From Aselliscus stoliczkanus (Eukaryota; Chordata; Mammalia; Chiroptera; Hipposideridae), in assembly GCA_033961575.1 (NCBI GenBank), contig CM066731.1:82171501-82235500 (forward strand): a DNA stretch of 64,000 bases. The letters are read 5' to 3'. The stretch's first letter is position 1; each line of letters begins with the position of its first letter. A program made the translations under genes and the position numbers. The notes under the pieces are model-generated. The model ran no database searches. It had not been told where the DNA came from and saw only the letters and a list, made by a program, of their open reading frames with translations. Shown in pieces: positions 22,811-34,330 of this stretch.

Positions 22811-24123
22811 CACAATAAAGTGGGAAACATGATATCATATGTCAGTTTTAAAACTGCTTTTACAGAAACTATCAGAGCTTTGCCAGCAATATGGGCAATA
22901 CATACTGGATGCTGACCTGGTCTTGTGGCAAGGACAGCAGGGAAGTGGGGAGTAAGATGGCAATTTCCTCTGAAGCATGACCCCCCCTTCCTTTGAAAGT
23001 AGCAAAGAATTCTCCAGAGATTTTTAGAAAAATGGTAACAAAATCTTACCCTCAGGGAGAAACAGCAAAACCAAAGGCCCCACCTAACCCACTTCGATGA
23101 ATGTAATGATGACCATAACCAAGCATTCCCCCTCCATTCCCCCTCCTCAGCGGGAGCTGTCAGATTGGAAAAAAAGCCCCAGTCCCTGGGAGTTGCTCAC
23201 CTCAGGGCTGGCGGGGATGGGAGAGACCATGGGAGTGGTGCCCGTGTGGCTCAATCTTTCACACATATGAATGGGGCGAACAACTTAAAATCTCTATCAG
23301 CCTAATCTTGATTCCAGAAAAAGCTACTTGGTAAGGGATGTTGCTTCTGCAAGAATATGTTTTGTCAGAAGGAACAGAAACTAGGATTCTAAACTCCAGA
23401 AACAGGCATTTTAGGAACTGTACACTTTATTCCTTTTGCTCTAATTTAAGATAAAAATCCTGCTTATGCGGTCTGCCTACAATTTGAGTTCTCTCAGATC
23501 TGTTTGGGCCCCTACCTATTGATGCTGAGGAGTGCTGAGCAAGTGACAAAAGGAAATACTCAGAGGGGAGGTTTGACAGGAAGGAGAACAGGAGGAGGCT
23601 TCTGTTACTATGTATCAGGCACACCCTCCTTTTAAAGTCCCAGGTCAGGGGCAAAGGTCAGCAGTAGGGGAAAGGTTCAAGGGAGCTGTGGCTGTGACCA
23701 GACAAAAGGTTTATCCACCACCCATGGGCCCAAGAAAAAGGTCCTGAACAAGCCAGGATTACGTCAGGGAGGTGACAAGAGTGGCCGCTAAAGCAGGGCT
23801 GGCTGGCTTCATGGGCATGCGACCTGTGCCCAGTCAGAAGAGCCCTGTCACTGTCTCAAAATTTTTAATAAATGTGAACAAGGGGCCTCACATTTTCACT
23901 TTGCACTGAGCTCCACAAATTCTGTAGCCAGTCCTAAATATGAGAATGGCCTACATAGGGAGATGTCTCATGCCTCCTCCCCACCCAGAGACCCTTGGTA
24001 CTCCATGAACAATCAAATTCGACTTGTCCTGTGTCTTCCTTCCCAAGACTGCCTTTTAGTTCTCCATCTCACTGCTTCATGCCTTCTCTGTGTCTAATTT
24101 TCAATCCTTTGCTCTCAATTCCT
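22811..24123. other. Unassigned intergenic DNA
   Basis: No coding signal. A patch at about 23870-23940 (CTCACATTTTCACTTTGCAC) may be an old repeat. Confidence 0.45.
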
Positions 24124-24752
24124 CATTAATTTCCTACTGCTCCTCTAACAAATTACCACAGACTCGGTGGCTTAAATGACACAAAGTTATTATCTTACAG
24201 TTTCGTGGTTTTAGTGTCCCACATGCATCTCACTGGGCTAAAATCAAGGTGTTTTCTTTTCTTTTTTTTTTGTTTTTTAGATGAGCCATCCTGCCACATG
24301 GCAGCTCAGTGGCTGCTCAGCTCGGGCTGGGCATCGAACTGCTGTTGCTCAGAGCTCAGCTCGCACTCTTGAGTGAGCTCTTAACCAACTGAGCCACTGG
24401 GCCGCCCCTCAAGGTGTTTTCTAGAGGCTCTGTGGGCAGAATTCATTTCTTTGCCTTTTCCAGCTTCTAGAGGTAACCTACATTTCTTGGCTTATAGCTC
24501 CCTTTTCCATCTTCAAAGCCAGCAAGGGTGGGTCGAATCCTTCTCACATTGCATCACCTTGGCCTCCCTTCCATGTTTCAGGACCCTTGTGATTTCATTG
24601 GGTCCTCCTGCATAATCTCCCTATCTTAAGAACAGCTGATTAATGACCTGAATTCCCCCTTGCTATGCAACCTCATACACAGTCCTGGGTATTAGGATGT
24701 GGATATCTGGGGGGAGAGAGGGGTACAGGAGTCACTATTTTGCCTACAACAC
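24124..24752 (-). mobile_element. LTR-type repeat (same family as 9110-9812), split by a SINE
   Basis: TTTCCTACTGCTCCTCTAAC, CTCACTGGGCTAAAATCAAG, CATCTTCAAAGCCAGCAAGG and ACTATTTTGCCTACAAC keep the family order. A type-D SINE sits inside it with a perfect target duplication. Confidence 0.75.
24258..24408 (-). mobile_element. Type-D short tRNA SINE, nested in the LTR
   Basis: Perfect 14-bp duplication TCAAGGTGTTTTCT at 24244-24257 and 24409-24422. The body has GAGCCATCCTGCCACATGG and the head has GAGCCACTGGGCCGCCCC. Confidence 0.93.
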
Positions 24753-25030
24753 TCTATTTCTTCCTTTCCCCAATGTGAAGTCCCAGCTTATCTTGTCCTT
24801 TGGTACACTTTTTGCCCAGAGCTTTTTTATTTAAGGTCCTCCATATTAACCATAAGAGAAACTGATTCAAGAAAGGAAGAAGAGATAAAAAGAAGGGAGG
24901 AAGGAAACAGAAGAAGTAATGTTTGATAGTCTTTCAATTTATGATTTTACATTTTGTAACTCCCTTTACCACCTCCACCTTTCTTAGCATGAGCATGCCT
25001 GACATATTTGAAGGTTAATAAAATTTTTTT
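24753..25030. other. Unassigned intergenic DNA, short purine-rich part
   Basis: A GGAAGAAG-rich patch is at 24870-24912. Nothing else is recognised. Confidence 0.45.
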
Positions 25031-25478
25031 TTTTTAAGTTTTTATTGGGGAACTGGGGGAGGGGAACAACGTTGGGGAATCGGGGAAGGGGAACACACAA
25101 GTTGCTGTCTTTTTTTTTGTTCTTCAGTCTAGTTGCGGAGGACGTTGCTTCACTGGCCCATGTTGGCATCCTCATTGCGCTCCTCCCAGATGAGGCAGTT
25201 CAGTTGCCGGCCTCTGGATGTCGCTCACCACGGCTATTGGCAGCTCACACTGTCTGCTGGCCTCTCCCACTGGCTGCGGGCCACTCACTGTAGCCTATGG
25301 GAGCCCACTGCAGCAGAGGCTGCAGCCCACACCATCGCCAGGGCTCACATAACCCAGTTCCAGGTGGAGCTGTTGTTAGCTGTAGAGGGCAGTGTCACTG
25401 GCCCTCATATGTGGGATCCGAACCGGGGCTGCTGGCATCCCCAAACCAGCTCTTAACCAATGCACCACTCAGCTGGCC
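25031..25478 (-). mobile_element. Type-A tRNA SINE
   Basis: Tail TTTTTATTGGGGAACTGGGG, head ...GCACCACTCAGCTGGCC (plus-strand view). CTCF-like GCTGTAGAGGGCAGTG is at 25379-25394. Confidence 0.9.
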
Positions 25479-25509
25479 CAACAAAAATTTTTTAAAGTTT
25501 GAAAAATAA

Positions 25510-26340
25510 GAGAGGAGATCCAAGATGGCAGAGTATGTCAGACAGAAAAAGACAGATACAGTGTGATTTCATTTATATGTGGAATATAAAGAACAAAATA
25601 AACAAACCAAACAGAAACAAACTCATAGATACAGAGAACATTTTGACAGGATGTCAGATGGGATGGGGTTGGGGATGGGTGAAAAAGGGGAATGGGTTAA
25701 GAAGTACAAATTGGTTGTTAAAAAGTAGTCATGGAGATGTAGGGTATAGTATAAAGAGTATGGTCAATAATATTGTAATAACTATGTATGGTGCAGGTGG
25801 GTACTAGATTCATTGGCGTGATAAATGGGTGAGTGATTGGGGGCAGGGTGAAAAAGGTGAAGGGATTAAGAAGTGCAAACTGATAATTACAAAATAGTCA
25901 TGAGATGTAAAGTAAAGCACAGAGAATATAGTCAATAATATGGTAATAAATATGTATAGTGCCAGGTGGGTACTAGACTAGTCAGAGGGATCATTTCTTA
26001 AATTATTCAAATGTTTAACTACCCTGCTATACATCTGAAATTAATATAAAATAATATTGAATGTCAACTACAATTGAAAAATTAGAAAATGGGGGAAAAG
26101 ATGAAGGGGAATAAGAGGTCCAAATTTCCAGGTAGAAAAATAATAAGTCATGGGGATGAAATGTATAGCATTGGAAATATAATCAATAATAAAGTGATAG
26201 TGTGGTACGGTGTCAAGTTGTTGCTGGACTTATCATGGTGATCACTTCTTTAGGTATATAAATGTTGAATAACTATGGTGTATACCTGAAACTAATATAA
26301 TATTGTTAGCTATATTTTAATAAAAATCTTTTTTAAAAAA
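25510..26340 (+). mobile_element. Internally collapsed L1 with triplicated 3' end
   Basis: It starts with GGAGATCCAAGATGGCAGAG, typical of an L1 5' start, and jumps within about 40 bases to L1 3' text (TTCATTTATATGTGGAATAT). Three tandem 3'UTR units follow: about 25675-25847 (short), 25848-26093 and 26094-26340. The last ends CTATATTTTAATAAAAATC and an A-rich tail. No reading frame is kept. Confidence 0.75.
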
Positions 26341-28808
26341 ACAAACAAAAAGAAATTACTCATGAGAAAGTGGTAGGAATTGTACCCATTGAGCTGACAC
26401 AACAATTGAGGCCCTAGAAAAGGCCTTTGAGGAGATGTAAGAGAGACCCTTGAGTAACTCCATTTCCCTCTTCCACTTCTGAATGGGAAATCTGCATTCC
26501 GGACCAGAGGAGTTGCCCAAGGCCCTTAGATTTTCCTGTAAATTCTTCATTCCATTCCTTCTTCCAAGGTCAAGACCCCCCCTTCTTTTGGGGGTGATGA
26601 GGAGCTCTGGGGTGAGTGTGAATGTGCCCCTGTGTATTCCTTATGCTGTATTTCTCCCCCAGCTGGGGTGCGAGCATGGCAAACAAAAACTCTTGGGCAG
26701 ATTGCTAAAAGAGGATCCTGGCTTGGAAAGTGTTGCCAGCTGGTCTCATACCCACATCTTTTCAGTAAATTTCTCTCAAGCATATGTACACATACAAATA
26801 CGCCTTCTGTTGAAGGCAATGAAATAATCTTTCCCCAGTGAAGCTGGAGAAAATGTGCTACACCATGAGACTGAAGCACTGCTGTCAGGTCTGGTTACAG
26901 GTTTTCATTGGGTAAAGCCCCTTTTTCCATCCCCATCGCTGAGCAGCGCACAACTCAAATATTTAGCAAGTTGGAGCGGCCCCTGTGAGCATGAACCAAG
27001 TGTGCAGTCCTGCTGGGACATGCTAATGTCCTTCCCTGACCACCTCAGGAGGCTCCACATTCAACCCTGTCACATTTGCTGTTCACCTAATTCACAGCAC
27101 AGATCATTACCTTCCTGGTGTGTTTACGGGTTGTCTGTCTCCGCACAGGAATACAGGCTTCATGATCTGGTTTGTTCCTAGATGTAACCCCAGTACCTGG
27201 GCCTAGATGCTCAGTCCATGCTGTCACAGGCCTGACTGTGGATAAAGCATGTCTTTTTTCTGGGCCATCAGTCATGGTGCCTGCCCTGCCCACACGGAGT
27301 CTGACCGCTCTGCCCCTCAGCTGCAAAGGCCCTGGGCAGTGACTTCTGATATGCCAGCTTCTCCCTCTTGGGAGTCTGACCTAAGATACAGGGAAAGCCT
27401 TCCCCAGTTGGAAGTCACCTTGTAGGGGAGCTGGGCAAGCCCAAGTCACAGGGGAGCAGAGGAATCTGGCGCTGCCAGGGCTGGGAGTGAGGAGGAAGCT
27501 GAGAATCTGCCCTTCATGTGCATGCAGTCTGCTGGGAGACAACAAGCAATGAGCCATGGACAACTCAGTGACATGGGTGCTTTCAAAGGGTAAGCTCTGT
27601 GCTGCTGGGGAACACGGAGAAACAAACTGCTCCTCAGTCTGGACCAGTCTAGGAAGGATTCCAGGGGAAAGGCCCTTGAGTAGAAACTTGAATGACTGGG
27701 AGTTTGCCAAGAGCAAGGGGATTCATGCAAAGGGATCTGGGTTCAAATCCTATCACTGCCACTGTGTGAGATACCCATGCCCTTGGTTTCTTCCTCTATG
27801 GAACAGTGATAACCCCACACATTAGAGTTGTAGGGTTCACAACAGTGGGGCAAAAGGGCCTGGCTCCTGGCACTCATGAGGCAGTTCTCATTCCAAGTGG
27901 AGACACACATTTCCTGTCTTCTCTCTGCCCTCCTTTCCTTCCTATCACTTTGCATGGATTCCAACCCTCCTCTTGGCTAGGCTTGCACCTTCTCTCTTCG
28001 GCCAATTTCACAGTTAAGTCTCCTGGGCCTCAACCAGAGCGTTACCTGGAACCCACCCAGCATGACTCCTGACCAGCGGCCTAGGTTTGACTTTATCACC
28101 CAGACCTGGGTTTTAGCAGCTTTCGGTGACTCCGCTCGGCTGCTGGTGTGGCCTGTCCAGTTCTGCCTGTCCTGTGATGGCCCTCCCTCTCTTTGCTGCT
28201 GCACATCCAAGCCACTAACCAAGCTGTGTCTGAAGAACAGGGTGGAGGAGCAGTTGAAGAAGTGGCATCCATGACAAAACCTCCAGTTGCCAGTTTCTGC
28301 TGCTTTGCGGAAGGCACCCACATTTTGTCTCCATCTTTTCCTCCCTATATTTCTCTCAGGGCTCTGAAAAGAGGACTCATGAGCTCATGTCTCAGAAATG
28401 CTTTGAAGATGAGAAACACTGAGCATTTCTCCAACAGCCCTCAATTTACTTTTTCAACATTCTCTCTGGGTTGTCAAGCCTTTGTAGTTATTTTTATAAA
28501 TAGCAATAGCTGGCTGCTTCCATTTTTACCCAGGAAAACTCCACCTCCAGCTGGAGCTGGCTACTATCCTATAGCAGACCAGCCATGGGGCTATATTTGC
28601 CCTATTTCTTCTAATCAACCCCTTCTTTCCACATCCCTTCCACTTCTGCACACCCCACCCTCACTGCCTTTTGTGTGCTTCCAATGTCACCCCATCTCCT
28701 TGGTGCCAAGTCACTGATCTATCCCAATTACTCCTCTCTACACACAAAGCCCAAATGCTACAATATGGTGCCCAATGTCCTCCATGACCTGGACGTGACT
28801 CACCTGTT
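26341..28808. other. Intergenic DNA with MIR and L2 relics
   Basis: A plus MIR is at about 27720-27870 (GGGTTCAAATCCTATCACTG). L2-like text runs from about 28620 to the SINE at 28823 and continues after it (29357-29400). Otherwise I recognise nothing over roughly 2 kb. Confidence 0.5.
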
Positions 28809-28822
28809 CAGCCACATCTCTT

Positions 28823-29342
28823 TTTTTTTTTTTAAGATTTTTATTGGGAAATTGGAAGAGGGGAACAGTGTTGGGGAATTGGGGGAGGGGACCAGCCAAG
28901 TTGTTGTTCTTCAATCTTCGTTGTGGAGGGCACCAGTCGCCATCTGGCTTCCCGTTGGCAGCTCGTGGCCTTTAAGCTCAAGGTGCTGAGTTCAATCTTA
29001 GTTGTGGGTGGGTGTAGCCACCATCCCATATGGGAGTCAAACCTTGTTGTTAAGCAGCCTTGTTGTTAAGAGCACACGCTGTATCCTCTAAGCCATCTGG
29101 GCAGTAGCTCAGCTCAAGGTGCCGAGTTCAATCTTTAGCTGCCGGTGGGCAAAGCCCACCATCGAAGAGGCAATCTTGTTGTTACACCAGCTGAGTCATC
29201 CTGCCACCTGTTGGCAGCTCAGCGACAGCTCAGCTAGGACGCAGCATTCACTGACCCATGTGGGAATCAAACCGGTGGCCCTGTTTCTCAGAGCACTCGT
29301 GCTAAGCCAACTCTTAACCAACTGAGCCACTCAGCCAGCCTC
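28823..29342 (-). mobile_element. Type-B long composite tRNA SINE (about 520 bp)
   Basis: Perfect 14-bp duplication CAGCCACATCTCTT at 28809-28822 and 29343-29356. Plus-strand view from the left: GATTTTTATTGGGAAATTGG tail, two CCACCATC-type modules, GAGTCATCCTGCCACCTG, and the head at the right (GAGCCACTCAGCCAGCC). Confidence 0.92.
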
Positions 29343-29356
29343 CAGCCACATCTCTT

Positions 29357-30069
29357 GCCTTGTCCCCTACACGCCCTGGGCTCAGACATCCCAAGCTACC
29401 TGCTATACCTACCTAAACACCAGGCTCTCTCATACCTCCTGGCCGGGAGAGAAACCAGTTTGCATAAAATGGAGACTGAGTCTGGTGATGGGCCTCTTCC
29501 AGCACGGAAGGGTGAGTGGGCTCCTTGAATAATTAATGTGCAGTTTTTGAATAAAATATTTAAATCATACAAAAGTGTATGGGGGATAGTATAATGAACC
29601 ATCTGACTTATGGAATGAAATGCTATCTTTATACCTATGAACCTCTTTTTTTCCCCTCCCCTTTCCCCAACAGAGAAAATGACTATCTTAAATATGGTAT
29701 CTGGTATTTCTAGGGAAATCTTTATGCTTTGGTTATATATGTATTTCTAAATAACATATAGTATATTAGTATATATAGTATTTTTGTGTGCTATTAGACC
29801 TTATGTGAATGTTAACTTACTGTTCATATACTTATGAGATTTACCTACTGACATTTTAGTCACATATTCAACAAACTAACCCTTGCTTTCTTGCTGATGC
29901 CAGGGATATCTTTTTATCATAGTCTTAACAAGAGTCATGTTGACCAGTGATGTACCAAGGAGGGGAGTGGTGGGAGCGATTTAGGCTGCAGGAAGGTATT
30001 TTATCACGGACATTTTTTAGAATTGCTAATGTGAGCTGGTAAGAAAAAGCTCACTGACTTTTAGTGGTG
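29357..30069. other. AT-rich intergenic DNA
   Basis: TTTGGTTATATATGTATTTC and neighbouring text may be an old LINE, but no diagnostic motif is clear. Confidence 0.4.
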
Positions 30070-30573
30070 TCAGTAAGCTCTGGCTGCAGTAACAAAATAC
30101 CACAGGCTGGGTGCCTTAAGCAATAGGCATTTGTTTCTCACAGTTCTGGAGGCTGGAAATCCAAGATCAAAGTGCCAGGCCGACTCATTTCCAGGTGAAG
30201 TTCCTCTTGCTGGTTTGCAGACAGCTACCTTGTTGCTGTCACATTGGAGGGAGGGAGGGAGGGAGAGAGAAAGAGGAAGAAGAGGGGAGGGGAGGAAAGG
30301 GGAGAGGAGGAGAGAAGAGGAAAGGAAGGGAGAGGAAGGGAAGAAAGAAGAGAGAACAAAGAAGAGAGCAGAGAGAAGAGAGAAGAGAAAGATGGAGGAA
30401 ACTCTCTGGTGCCTCTTCTTATAAGGGCACCAATTCCACCATGGCAGCCCCACCCTCATTACTCCCTCAAAACCTAATTACCTCCCAAAGGCCCCATAGT
30501 CAAATACCATCACATTGGGGATTAGGGTTTCTACTTATGAATTTGGGGAGGGAAGACACAATTCAGCTCACAG
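30070..30573 (-). mobile_element. MaLR-type LTR, antisense, with expanded purine tract
   Basis: AGCTCTGGCTGCAGTAACAA, TTTCTCACAGTTCTGGAGGC, TCTTATAAGGGCACCAATTC and CCAAAGGCCCCATAGTCAAA give the antisense LTR order. The purine tract lies in the middle. Confidence 0.8.
30246..30356 (+). repeat. 111-base uninterrupted polypurine tract
   Basis: Every base on the plus strand in this interval is A or G (GGAGGGAGGGAGGGA at the left, GAA-rich at the right). A single C at 30357 ends it, and purines then continue with few breaks to about 30395. Confidence 0.97.
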
Positions 30574-31042
30574 CAAATGGTTTTGTTATTTGTTTTTAAA
30601 TTCAGACAATGCACCTTTTATTGCCTGCAGTCTGATGAATCATTGCCCTATTCCCACCCCTTGGCACACCACTGATCCCAACACGTTCTCTTTTTGTAAA
30701 TTGTAGAAAAAGGACAATTTCAGTGAAAACATTCAACATTTATATCTTTTGCAGATCTAAAGTAAAATTTGCAGGGGCTGTCAAGAGGCCAGCAGGAGAA
30801 CTAGCTCCTGCCAGGGTCTAGGCCACAACCACAGCATAGACAAAATTTTGAATGTATTGAACTTCAATGTTTGCTAGCCAATCATTTATTTATGAATGTA
30901 ACTTAAAAAGTGGATCCTTTAAAAAATATTTCATATTACAGATTCCTCACTCTCATCATCATTAGTGAACACTCATTACGTGGCCATTGTTCAAAGGCTG
31001 CTATTGGTTATCTCTCCAGTTTGGGCAAGTGAGGCTTGATTT
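30574..31042. other. Unassigned AT-rich intergenic DNA
   Basis: No gene; no clear repeat. Confidence 0.4.
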
Positions 31043-31511
31043 CTTTTTTTTTTTTTTTTAAGATTTTATTGGGGAATTGGGGGAGGGGAACAGCGTTGGA
31101 GAACTGGGGAAGGGGAACAGACAAGTTGCTGTCCTTCTGTTCTTCAGTCTAGTTGTGGAGGACATTGCTTCACTGGCCCATGTTGGTATTATTATTGCAC
31201 TCTTCCCGGGTGAGGCAGATTGATCACCGGCCTCTGGACTGCCGCTCACAGTGGCTCTTGGCAGCTCACACCGGCTTCCAGCCACTCACACTGGCTGCTG
31301 GCCACTCACTGTAGCCTATGGCAGTCCACTGCAGCAGGAGCTACAGCTATGCCATCCCAGGGACTCACAGAAGTCCAGCCCCAAGTGGAGCTGTTGTTCA
31401 CCATCTCAGCTGTAGAGGGCAGTGTCACTGGCCCTCATATATGGGATCTGAACCGGGGCCGCTGGCGTCCCAAGCCAGCTCTTAACCAATGTGCCACTCC
31501 GCCTGCCCGAG
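31043..31511 (-). mobile_element. Type-A tRNA SINE
   Basis: Perfect 12-bp duplication GAGGCTTGATTT at 31031-31042 and 31512-31523. CTCF-like GCTGTAGAGGGCAGTG is at 31409-31424. Confidence 0.93.
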
Positions 31512-31523
31512 GAGGCTTGATTT

Positions 31524-31952
31524 GTTTACTAAAAACTAATTTCAATATCTTACTTTTATCTAGTCTTTTCATATAGTATTCATTTAATTCTCACAGAAGA
31601 CCCATGAGGGAGTTTTTTTTGTCGGAGTCTTTGTCAAACCTCAAGTAAGTGTTTACATTTTTCTGATGGGCCTCTGGTGGTGGCTGGAAGGCACCTGGAC
31701 CAGACTGAGCTCCAGGCTGTGGACTCTTGGCTCTGAACTCAGGCAAATGCTGCGGGATGGGCTGACATCTGTTGCACGTTCCTCTGCTCCTCTTTGGGCC
31801 CTTGGGTGCCCAGGGCATGCTCTTCTGAGGCAAATGGCAGAGGCACCAGAGCATGGGAAGAAATGTATGATGCCTCTTGAGGCTGTGAACTCTGAGAATT
31901 ACATCTGTCAAAATGGACGTCACATGGTTGACTGAGCCCAAATTCATAATCA
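31524..31952. other. Unassigned intergenic DNA
   Basis: No recognised element. Confidence 0.4.
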
Positions 31953-32430
31953 GGGTGTATTGGTTATTGCTACCAGAGGCCTCCCCCACACTCTGCATTT
32001 TGGGGAAAACCACAGGCTGAGCTCCCAACCTCCTCTACTATGCCCCTGCTTGTTTACACTGCAAGAGTCAACCACTATAAGGAAGTTCCTGGTTTCATCT
32101 TTTGACCAATGGACTGAGACCTGCCTCATCCAATCAGAATTGCACAAATTGTATCCTTGTTTGCATCCATACTGACCAATCAGAACTGCAGTTTGCACCT
32201 ATCAGACCTATGTGATTTGGAAACCTCATTTGCATGAAATGAACCAAAATGAGGACTATGGGAAGTTTCTCTATAAAAGGTGGCCTCTCCTTTGTTTCTG
32301 CAGAGCACAATTTAGGCTGCTACCTGAATCTGTGTCTCCAAGGCAGCAGCTCTTTCTGCTCAAATAAATGCTTTTATTCTTTATCACAGCCTAAAATTAA
32401 TTGTGGTCCACAAAGCCTTGGCTAGGAGCT
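31953..32430 (+). mobile_element. Solo retroviral-type LTR (class I ERV-like)
   Basis: The layout is that of an LTR: a U3 with three CCAAT boxes (32106, 32130, 32176), an ATTTGCAT octamer (32228-32235) and a TATA box CTATAAAAGG (32271-32280), then an R/U5 with AATAAA (32363-32368). Outer ends are approximate because I found no clean TG...CA plus target duplication. No internal viral region flanks it. Confidence 0.6.
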
Positions 32431-32487
32431 GGCACTCTCTCACATGTATCTACATTCCATTGGACAAAATACTCGTAAGTCTATCAC

Positions 32488-32692
32488 TGTATTAGTCCGC
32501 TCAGGCTGCCGTAACAAAATACCACACACCTGGGTGGCTTAAACAACAGAAATTTATTTTCTCACAGTTCTGGAGGCTGTAAGTCCAAGATCAAGGTATC
32601 ACCTGGGTTGGTTTCTCCTGAGGCCTCTCTCCTCGGCTCACAGATAGCAGACTTCTTGCTGTGTCCTCATATGGTCTTTCCTCTGTGCAGCT
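32488..32692 (-). mobile_element. MaLR-type LTR, antisense, truncated
   Basis: TGTATTAGTCCGCTCAGGCT, AAATTTATTTTCTCACAGTT and TTGCTGTGTCCTCATATGG give the first part of the antisense LTR. The remainder is lost. Confidence 0.8.
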
Positions 32693-32950
32693 TTTCAATT
32701 AGTGAAGGAAGCCTCCCTCAGGGGCAAAAAAGTATCCATATTTCAAGTCCCAGGGAACGAACCATGTTCAAGAGTATTAACTTTCCCCAGATTTGAGTGT
32801 TTGTGCCTAGAAGAGTTACCTGCTTTCTGAAAGCTGCTGCTCCATTCCACGTTTTATGGCTGCCTGTGTGTCAGGTGCTGTAAGAATATTACTCCATTGA
32901 ACATTTGCAATTGCCCAGCAAGAAAGCACTATTATCCTCACTTTACAGAA
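32693..32950. other. Intergenic DNA with a MIR relic
   Basis: A minus-oriented MIR covers about 32860-32990 (GTGTCAGGTGCTGTAAGAAT, CCTCACTTTACAGAAACTCA). Confidence 0.5.
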
Positions 32951-33185
32951 ACTCAGATTAAGCAACTTACTTCACAGTTTGATCCCTATGGGACACAAAC
33001 ATGAAATGGTTTTTCTATTCTCCAAATCTTTTGGAGATTTATACCAAGATTTTTTCCATATTCCCTAGTACAATTTTGAGCTGATTCCATAGCTTTTTGG
33101 TTGCTTTTAGGTGTTAAAAGAACACCCTATCGAATCTAGTTCATTTTCAAATTCTTAAATCTTGAATCGGATATAATGCCCACTG
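32951..33185 (+). repeat. Locally duplicated segment, copy 1
   Basis: ACTCAGATTAAGCAACTTAC, TTTTTGGTTGCTTTTAGGT, AGTTCATTTTCAAATTCTTA and AATCTTGAATCGGATATAAT all recur in order about 640 bp downstream. Confidence 0.85.
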
Positions 33186-33589
33186 CCTGCACTTCTCCCA
33201 GCACCAGCTGCCTTTAGCCAGGGGCCTGGGAGTGAGAACCATCATGGCTGTTCTTCAACCCTCGCTTCACTCTTTATGACCCTTTCTCTTCCCGTGATTG
33301 GGAACTTGGAGAAGGAGTAGGGGACAGGATAACAATCTTTTTGCTTTACTGGGTGTGTGACTGCAACCTCTTCTTCTGTGGGTTTTGTGGGTTCTGTAAT
33401 GCTGTTCTCAGAATGGCAGGTCTCCAAATGCCGTCTCCCAAAAGGAATCAGGGTTGGCCCCTTGCTCTGCCTCGCCTCAGCTCCCTCTGACAGCTGGAGC
33501 CCCTTTGCCTGGTGTTGGCTTTCTTGAGGAGAAGTCCAAGAAACCTACTGCCCCATGAAACTCAAGGATACTGCTTAAGTATGCAAGCC
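33186..33589. other. Spacer between the two duplicated segments
   Basis: No repeat or gene recognised. Confidence 0.4.
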
Positions 33590-33826
33590 ACTCAGATTAA
33601 GCAACTTACTTCCCAGTTTGAACTCCATGGGACAGAGCTGAAATTTTTTTTCCTTCTCTTTTAGAGCAATATCTTTTTCACAATCCTTAATAAAACTTTG
33701 GGCTAATTCCATAGGTTTTTGGTTGCTTTTAGGTATTAAAAAAACAACAACAACAACAAAACCCCCACCCTGTCCAGTCCAGTTCATTTTTAAATTTTTA
33801 AATCTTGAATCTGATGTAATGTCCAC
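33590..33826 (+). repeat. Locally duplicated segment, copy 2
   Basis: ACTCAGATTAAGCAACTTAC, TTTTTGGTTGCTTTTAGGT, AGTTCATTTTTAAATTTTTA and AATCTTGAATCTGATGTAAT match copy 1 with scattered differences. An (AAC)n run at 33740-33760 is unique to this copy. Confidence 0.85.
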
Positions 33827-34057
33827 TGCAGCCTCTACATTTTGCCCCAAAGCCTCTCTCCAACTCAGTAAAGTGCTTCTTGCAGGCACCTCTGATCTCA
33901 AAAAGCAATGCTTTCACAGTGCTTCTCTTGACTGAGGAGGGGAGACTCAAAATACTCCCTGTTCAGTGCTCCCATCTTCCATTTAGCAGTCTGAGGTGGC
34001 AGGAAGTCTGGGGTGTAGTTATGTCTAGTGGAGTCAAGTTGAGACATTTAATCCTGT

Positions 34058-34330
34058 TAAATGTTGTGTATTTATTTTTATTGGGTGAAATCCATGTAAA
34101 ATTAACCATTTTAAAGTGAATTCAGTGGTATTCAGTACAGTGACAATGTTGTGCAACAAATATATTGATCTAGTTTCAAAATATTTTCAGCATCCCCAAA
34201 TAAAATCCTATGCCCATTGGTTTGTTACTCCCATCCCTCCCTGTCCCCAGCCCCTGGCAACCAGCAATCTGCTTTGTCTCTACGGGTTTGCAAGTGTAGT
34301 GTGTTTTGACATTTCCTTTTGGGACTCTTT
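34058..34330 (+). mobile_element. LINE-derived fragment, L1 3'-like
   Basis: CCATGTAAAATTAACCATTT, GAATTCAGTGGTATTCAGTA, ACAATGTTGTGCAACA and CCAGCCCCTGGCAACCAGCA follow a widespread mammalian LINE-type consensus. The exact family is uncertain. Confidence 0.6.
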
